Of a DNA stretch of 64,000 nucleotides, positions 60,412 through 64,000 are shown piece after piece. The stretch covers positions 24,034 to 88,033 of the forward strand of contig NZ_JAEFCF010000022.1 of NCBI RefSeq assembly GCF_016405985.1, given 5' to 3'. Under the pieces are notes generated by a model, which ran no database searches, had not been told where the DNA came from, and saw nothing but the letters and a program-made list of their open reading frames with translations. This DNA is from Paracoccus sp. IB05. Lineage in GTDB: Bacteria > Pseudomonadota > Alphaproteobacteria > Rhodobacterales > Rhodobacteraceae. The first letter of the stretch is position 1; the number at the start of each line of letters is the position of its first letter. The position numbers and the translations under genes are program-made.

Positions 60412-61773
60412 ATGCGTCATCTGACATGTCTTGGTTTTGCCGTGCTGCTTGCAGGCTGCGGTGTGGCCTATCAGAGCACCTCGATCCGCCCGGGCGTGGT
60501 CGATGGCGCAAGGGTCCGCGTCATCGACGTGACCGCCGAAACGCTGCTTGCCGCCAATGCCCAGGGGCAAAGCCCGCGCGGCCTGCCTGCGGCCTTCCGC
60601 GCGACGGCGGGGGTCTCCGGGTCGGGCCTGGGGGTGGGCGCGCTGCCCAACCCGGCGCATGAGCCGAGCACCCGGCCCGCCACCGTGAACCCGAACCTTC
60701 CGCCCACCCCGCCTGCATTGCCCTACCGCATCGGTGTGGGGGATGTGGTTCTGCTGGCGACCAAGACACCAGCTACAACAGCCGCCGAATTGACCGGGCT
60801 GCTGGCGGCTGGAAACCGCCGTCAGGGCTATACCGTGCAGGATGACGGCGCCATTGCAATTCCCGATGTGGGCCGGGTCCGGATTGCCGATCTGACGCTG
60901 GAAGACGCCGAAGCCCTTCTGTTCCAGCGCCTGATCGAACGGCAGATCGATCCCAGCTTCAGCCTGGAAGTGGCCGAATTCAACGCCCGTAAGGTGTCGA
61001 TCGGCGGCGCGGTGACGCGCCCCGGCGTGGCACCGATCACCCTGACACCGCTGACGCTGGATGCTGCGCTGGCCACGGCAGGCGGCATCGCCACACGCGA
61101 CCGCGATTCCGCCGTGATCCGGATCTATCGCGGGGGTTCGCTTTACGAAATCCCGGTCGAGGGCTTCCTGCGCACTGCGGCCTGGCAGAAGGTCCGGCTG
61201 CTGGACGGCGATTCCGTCTTTGTCGATACCGGCTATGATCTCGAACAGGCTGAAGCCTATTTCGCCGAACAGATCCGCCTGAGCGAGCTGCGCCAGTCCA
61301 GCCGCACTGCGGCCATCACTGCGCTGAACACCGAGATCGGGATCCGTCGCGCCGAACTGGCCGAGCAGCGCACGAACTTTGAATCCCGGCTCGAATATGG
61401 CGCCGAAGCGCGGGACTATGTCTATTTAAGCGGCGAGGTGGTCCGCCCCGGGCGCTGGCCGTTGCCCTATGAGCAGAAGGCGAGCCTCGCAGATGCGCTG
61501 TTCGATCGCGGCGGGCCTGCGGTCAAAACGGCCAACCCCAAGCAGATCTATGTGCTGCGCGGCTCGCTCGACCCGCGTGAATTCGGCGCGATCACCGCGT
61601 GGCATCTGGATGCCAGCAATGCGGCAGGGCTGATCCTCGCCACAAGGCTGCAGCTGCAGCCCAACGACGTGATCTTCTTGGCCGAGCAGAAAGTCACCCG
61701 CTGGAACCGCGTCATCGACCAGATCTCGCCCAGCCTGATCGCAGTGCCACTCGACAATGCGACCACGCAATGA
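60412..61773 (+). CDS. Wza-like polysaccharide export lipoprotein
   Basis: About 453 residues. The lipobox is LLAGC near residue 15. The polysaccharide export (Poly_export) domain starts with YRIGVGDVVLL near residue 105 and includes YTVQDDGAIAIPDVGRVRIADLTLEDAEALL. Two SLBB domains follow (VSIGGAVTRPGVAPITLTPLTLDAALATAGG and VYLSGEVVRPGRWPLPYEQKASLADALFDRGG). A coiled-coil stretch around residues 280-325 separates the SLBB domains. It should form the outer-membrane channel, working with the Wzc-like kinase encoded next. GGAG five bases before the ATG at 60412 sets the start. Confidence 0.9.
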   Translation: MRHLTCLGFAVLLAGCGVAYQSTSIRPGVVDGARVRVIDVTAETLLAANAQGQSPRGLPAAFRATAGVSGSGLGVGALPNPAHEPSTRPATVNPNLPPTPPALPYRIGVGDVVLLATKTPATTAAELTGLLAAGNRRQGYTVQDDGAIAIPDVGRVRIADLTLEDAEALLFQRLIERQIDPSFSLEVAEFNARKVSIGGAVTRPGVAPITLTPLTLDAALATAGGIATRDRDSAVIRIYRGGSLYEIPVEGFLRTAAWQKVRLLDGDSVFVDTGYDLEQAEAYFAEQIRLSELRQSSRTAAITALNTEIGIRRAELAEQRTNFESRLEYGAEARDYVYLSGEVVRPGRWPLPYEQKASLADALFDRGGPAVKTANPKQIYVLRGSLDPREFGAITAWHLDASNAAGLILATRLQLQPNDVIFLAEQKVTRWNRVIDQISPSLIAVPLDNATTQ

Positions 61774-61869
61774 ATGGGTCGCAAACGATTGCAAGAGAAA
61801 GCAGCTTCGCGGGCCTGCCTGCCGGAGTGGCGGGATGACCCGCAGAGATTCAGTGAACGAGGCGTGATC

Positions 61870-63867
61870 GTGGCCAGAGCAGAACAACGTGCGGGGTTTT
61901 CAAGCCGCAGTGACGACGAAATCGACCTTCTGTCGATCTTCCGTGTGCTGGGGCGCAGTTGGCGCACGATTGCCGTGATCGCAGGTCTGGCTGTGTTTCT
62001 GGGCGGCGTATATGCCTATATTCTGGCCACACCGGTCTATCGGGCAACTTCGGTCGTCATGCTGGAGGCAAGGCAATCGGCCGGGGTCGGTCTTGAAAGC
62101 GTGCTGGGTGCGCTGACCTCCGACAATTCTACGGTCAATACGGAAGTTCAGGTTCTTCAGAGTCGCCGCCTGCTGGGGCGGGTGGTCGACGCGCTTGATC
62201 TGTCGGAAGATCCGGAATTCAATGAGCGGCTGAGAAATCCGGGCCTGGTGACCCGACTGCGTATGGGACTGACTGGCGCTGAGGTCGAGGCCTATAGCCC
62301 GGAACGGCTCCGCGATGCAGTGACCTCGGCCCTTCTTCAGCATGTCGCGGTTCGCAATGTGCCGAATAGTCTGGTCTTTGAAATTGCCATCACCACCACG
62401 TCACCGGAAAAATCGGCGCGTATCGCTGATACGCTTGCCATGCTCTATATCGAGGATCAGTTGCAGGTCCGGTTCGACGCGACCACGGTGGCGACCTCAT
62501 GGCTGACCCAGCAAGTGGCCGATCAGAAGGCGGCTTTTGAGGCCGCCGATGCCGAGGTGCGAGCTTTCCGCAGCATGACCAGTGTGATCGACGCAGAAAC
62601 GCTGGCGGCGCTGGACCGTCAGCTGAAGGATATGCGCCGGCGTATCGAGCAGGGCGAGCAGCAATTGCGTGACCTGGATCAGGCGATCGCGCGCCTAGAA
62701 ACGGACCAGCCGGCAGCGGATCAGCCGAAGCGCGACCGGGCCCGGGTGGCCGAGCAGGTTCAGGCCCTGATTGAGGCGGAAAAGAGCATGGTGCTGGATT
62801 TCGACCGGCAATCGGCGGAATGGACCCAGCTTGCTCAGTTGATCCGCAATGCCGATGCCAGCCGCCTGCTTTACGAACATTTCCAGACCCGGTTGAAAGA
62901 AACAGCCGCGCAGCAAGGTATCAACCAGGCCGATAGCCGCATTCTTTCCAGCGCGGTGATCCCGTCTGCTGCTGCTGCACCGCGGAAGTCGCTGATTCTG
63001 ATCCTGTCGGCGATGCTCGGGCTGATGCTCGGTGTAGGCCATGTCCTTCTGCGCGAGATAATGGCGAACCGCATCCGCTCGATGAACGAGCTGGAGGAGC
63101 TGACCGGGCGCAGCGTGCTGTCTCAGGTGCCGAAGATCCCCGGGAAGACCCGCAAGGAAACCATCAACTATCTGATGCGCAATCCGGCTTCGGCCCCGGC
63201 CGAGGCGATCCGCAACCTGCGCACTGCCCTGCTGTTCTCCTCCAGTGCCACGCCGCCGCGGGTCATCTCCCTGACCTCCTCGGTTCCGGGTGAGGGCAAG
63301 ACGACCACTGCCGTGGCCCTGGCGCAGAACCTGACTGCTCTGGGCAAAAAAGTACTGGTGATCGAAGGTGATGTGCGCATGCGCATGTTGGGTAGTTTCA
63401 CCGAAGACACTGCCCAGCAAGGTGGCGGGATCGTTGATATCCTGGAGGGCAAGTTGAGCATGGCCGAAGCCGCCCGTCCGGTTACCGGACTCGGCGATGT
63501 GATTTTCGGCGATAAGAGCCCGACCAATGCGGCCGACCTCTTCTCGCGCCCGGCTTTCGCGACCCTTCTGGCTGAGGCCAAAGCGGCCTATGACATGGTC
63601 CTGATCGATACCCCGCCGGTTCTGGCGGTGCCGGACGTGAAAATCATCGCCCAGCAGACCGACGGTATCCTGTTCGTGGTGCGATGGGACAGCACCACAC
63701 GCGAACAGGTTCAGGAAGCATTGCACCAGCTCGAAAGCCTGCAACTGCCGATCCTGGGGCTTGTGCTGTCGAATGTCGATCCGGCCGGGCTGAAGAAATA
63801 CGGCTATGGCGGTTATGGCAGCTATGGCGACCGGTATTATGTGTCTGCGGGGAACAACAGCGCCTGA
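61870..63867 (+). CDS. Wzc/ExoP-like polysaccharide co-polymerase and tyrosine kinase
   Basis: About 665 residues. The Wzz domain has one helix at each end (TIAVIAGLAVFLGGVYAYILA near 38 and ILILSAMLGLMLGVGHVLL near 378), enclosing a long periplasmic coiled coil (LDRQLKDMRRRIEQGEQQLRDLDQA). The cytoplasmic BY-kinase domain has Walker A SVPGEGKTTTAVAL near 475 and Walker B MVLIDTPPVLAVPD near 577. Walker A' reads VLVIEGDVRM rather than the usual DxDxR. A tyrosine-rich tail (KYGYGGYGSYGDRYY) is the autophosphorylation cluster. It sets chain length and couples to the Wza channel. GTG at 61870 with GAGG seven bases upstream is preferred to longer starts. Confidence 0.88.
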   Translation: MARAEQRAGFSSRSDDEIDLLSIFRVLGRSWRTIAVIAGLAVFLGGVYAYILATPVYRATSVVMLEARQSAGVGLESVLGALTSDNSTVNTEVQVLQSRRLLGRVVDALDLSEDPEFNERLRNPGLVTRLRMGLTGAEVEAYSPERLRDAVTSALLQHVAVRNVPNSLVFEIAITTTSPEKSARIADTLAMLYIEDQLQVRFDATTVATSWLTQQVADQKAAFEAADAEVRAFRSMTSVIDAETLAALDRQLKDMRRRIEQGEQQLRDLDQAIARLETDQPAADQPKRDRARVAEQVQALIEAEKSMVLDFDRQSAEWTQLAQLIRNADASRLLYEHFQTRLKETAAQQGINQADSRILSSAVIPSAAAAPRKSLILILSAMLGLMLGVGHVLLREIMANRIRSMNELEELTGRSVLSQVPKIPGKTRKETINYLMRNPASAPAEAIRNLRTALLFSSSATPPRVISLTSSVPGEGKTTTAVALAQNLTALGKKVLVIEGDVRMRMLGSFTEDTAQQGGGIVDILEGKLSMAEAARPVTGLGDVIFGDKSPTNAADLFSRPAFATLLAEAKAAYDMVLIDTPPVLAVPDVKIIAQQTDGILFVVRWDSTTREQVQEALHQLESLQLPILGLVLSNVDPAGLKKYGYGGYGSYGDRYYVSAGNNSA

Positions 63868-64000
63868 CAGTGACATCGGGCCTCTGCGCCCGACAGGCAT
63901 CGTCGGCAATCGGGAATGCCAAAAGTGTCCAGGAACCCAGAATCCTGTGTTTCGGCGTGCAACTTTCACCCCCTGACGGGGGGCATCGGCGCCCAATTTT
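63868..64000. other. Right-edge sequence after the kinase gene
   Basis: A six-pair hairpin TCGGGC/GCCCGA (63876-63881 and 63888-63893) follows the stop by nine bases without a T-run. No start of a further gene is visible before the window ends. Confidence 0.4.

Noticed and set aside
1..64000. CRISPR arrays, tRNA or rRNA genes
   Set aside because: No regularly spaced repeats, no cloverleaf-like sequence with a T-loop GTTCGA consensus in context, and no rRNA-like conserved blocks were found by eye.
1..64000. Insertion sequences or phage genes as the cause of the many pseudogenes
   Set aside because: No transposase, integrase or terminal inverted repeats flanking the damaged genes were recognised; the damage is by small indels and deletions.

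Overview
The window looks like the chromosome (or a large replicon) of a GC-rich alphaproteobacterium. A member of the Rhodobacteraceae/Paracoccaceae is the best guess. Grounds: strong G/C third positions, long antisense reading frames, purine-rich Shine-Dalgarno sites, a YhaN/YhaO-like pair with a PNEFGKST P-loop, and YjbH/YjbF-type exopolysaccharide genes. This is judged from gene content only; no database search or composition count was run. No rRNA, tRNA, CRISPR array or recognisable insertion sequence was seen.

Layout. 1-7.7 kb: a two-dinucleotide flavin monooxygenase, a broken ankyrin gene, a membrane protein, and a large ATPase overlapping its phosphoesterase partner (SbcCD-like). 7.9-17.3 kb: a catecholate-siderophore uptake locus (fepG, fepD, fepB, a siderophore-interacting reductase, fepC, an IclR regulator, a TonB-dependent receptor and an LLM flavin monooxygenase), followed by back-to-back pieces of a second, destroyed FepA-like receptor. 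17.8-19.6 kb: a hipBA-type toxin-antitoxin locus with two operator-like palindromes and a frameshifted hipA. 19.7-25.3 kb: a probably leaderless Rrf2 regulator with a thioredoxin-reductase-like flavoprotein, an LLM remnant, a NepI-like exporter, and AraC and LuxR regulators. 25.5-28.6 kb: three secreted proteins in a row, the last with a von Willebrand type D domain. 29.0-36.1 kb: an intact phosphatase, then a graveyard of sugar or sugar-acid catabolism (IlvD/Edd dehydratase, SDR, SMP-30 lactonase, LldD-like oxidase, two permeases and an ATPase, all damaged) around an apparently intact GntR/FCD regulator.

36.3-51.9 kb: a largely intact uptake and catabolic locus. It has livHMGF and livK, a group A flavin hydroxylase, a cupin, a two-component group D flavin monooxygenase with its flavin reductase, an alpha/beta-hydrolase fused to a cupin, an MFS carrier, AraC and LuxR regulators, a formamidase-like hydrolase, an internally deleted 2-aminobenzoate-CoA ligase, and a MarR regulator. 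Together they suggest import and oxidation of an aromatic or N-heteroaromatic compound, possibly anthranilate-, indole- or kynurenine-related. The substrate is inference. 52.7-63.9 kb: an exopolysaccharide locus (ExoY-like sugar transferase, UDP-glucose dehydrogenase, UDP-glucuronate epimerase, YjbH, YjbF, Wza-like export protein, Wzc-like tyrosine kinase), interrupted by a decayed copy of the 29-kb phosphatase.

The most interesting items are the hydrolase-cupin fusion in an uncharacterised oxidative cluster, the VWD secreted-protein operon, the perfect 18-bp palindrome abutting a TTGACA box upstream of the receptor, the paired operators of the hip and GntR regulators, and the many large in-frame deletions, which indicate ongoing genome reduction.
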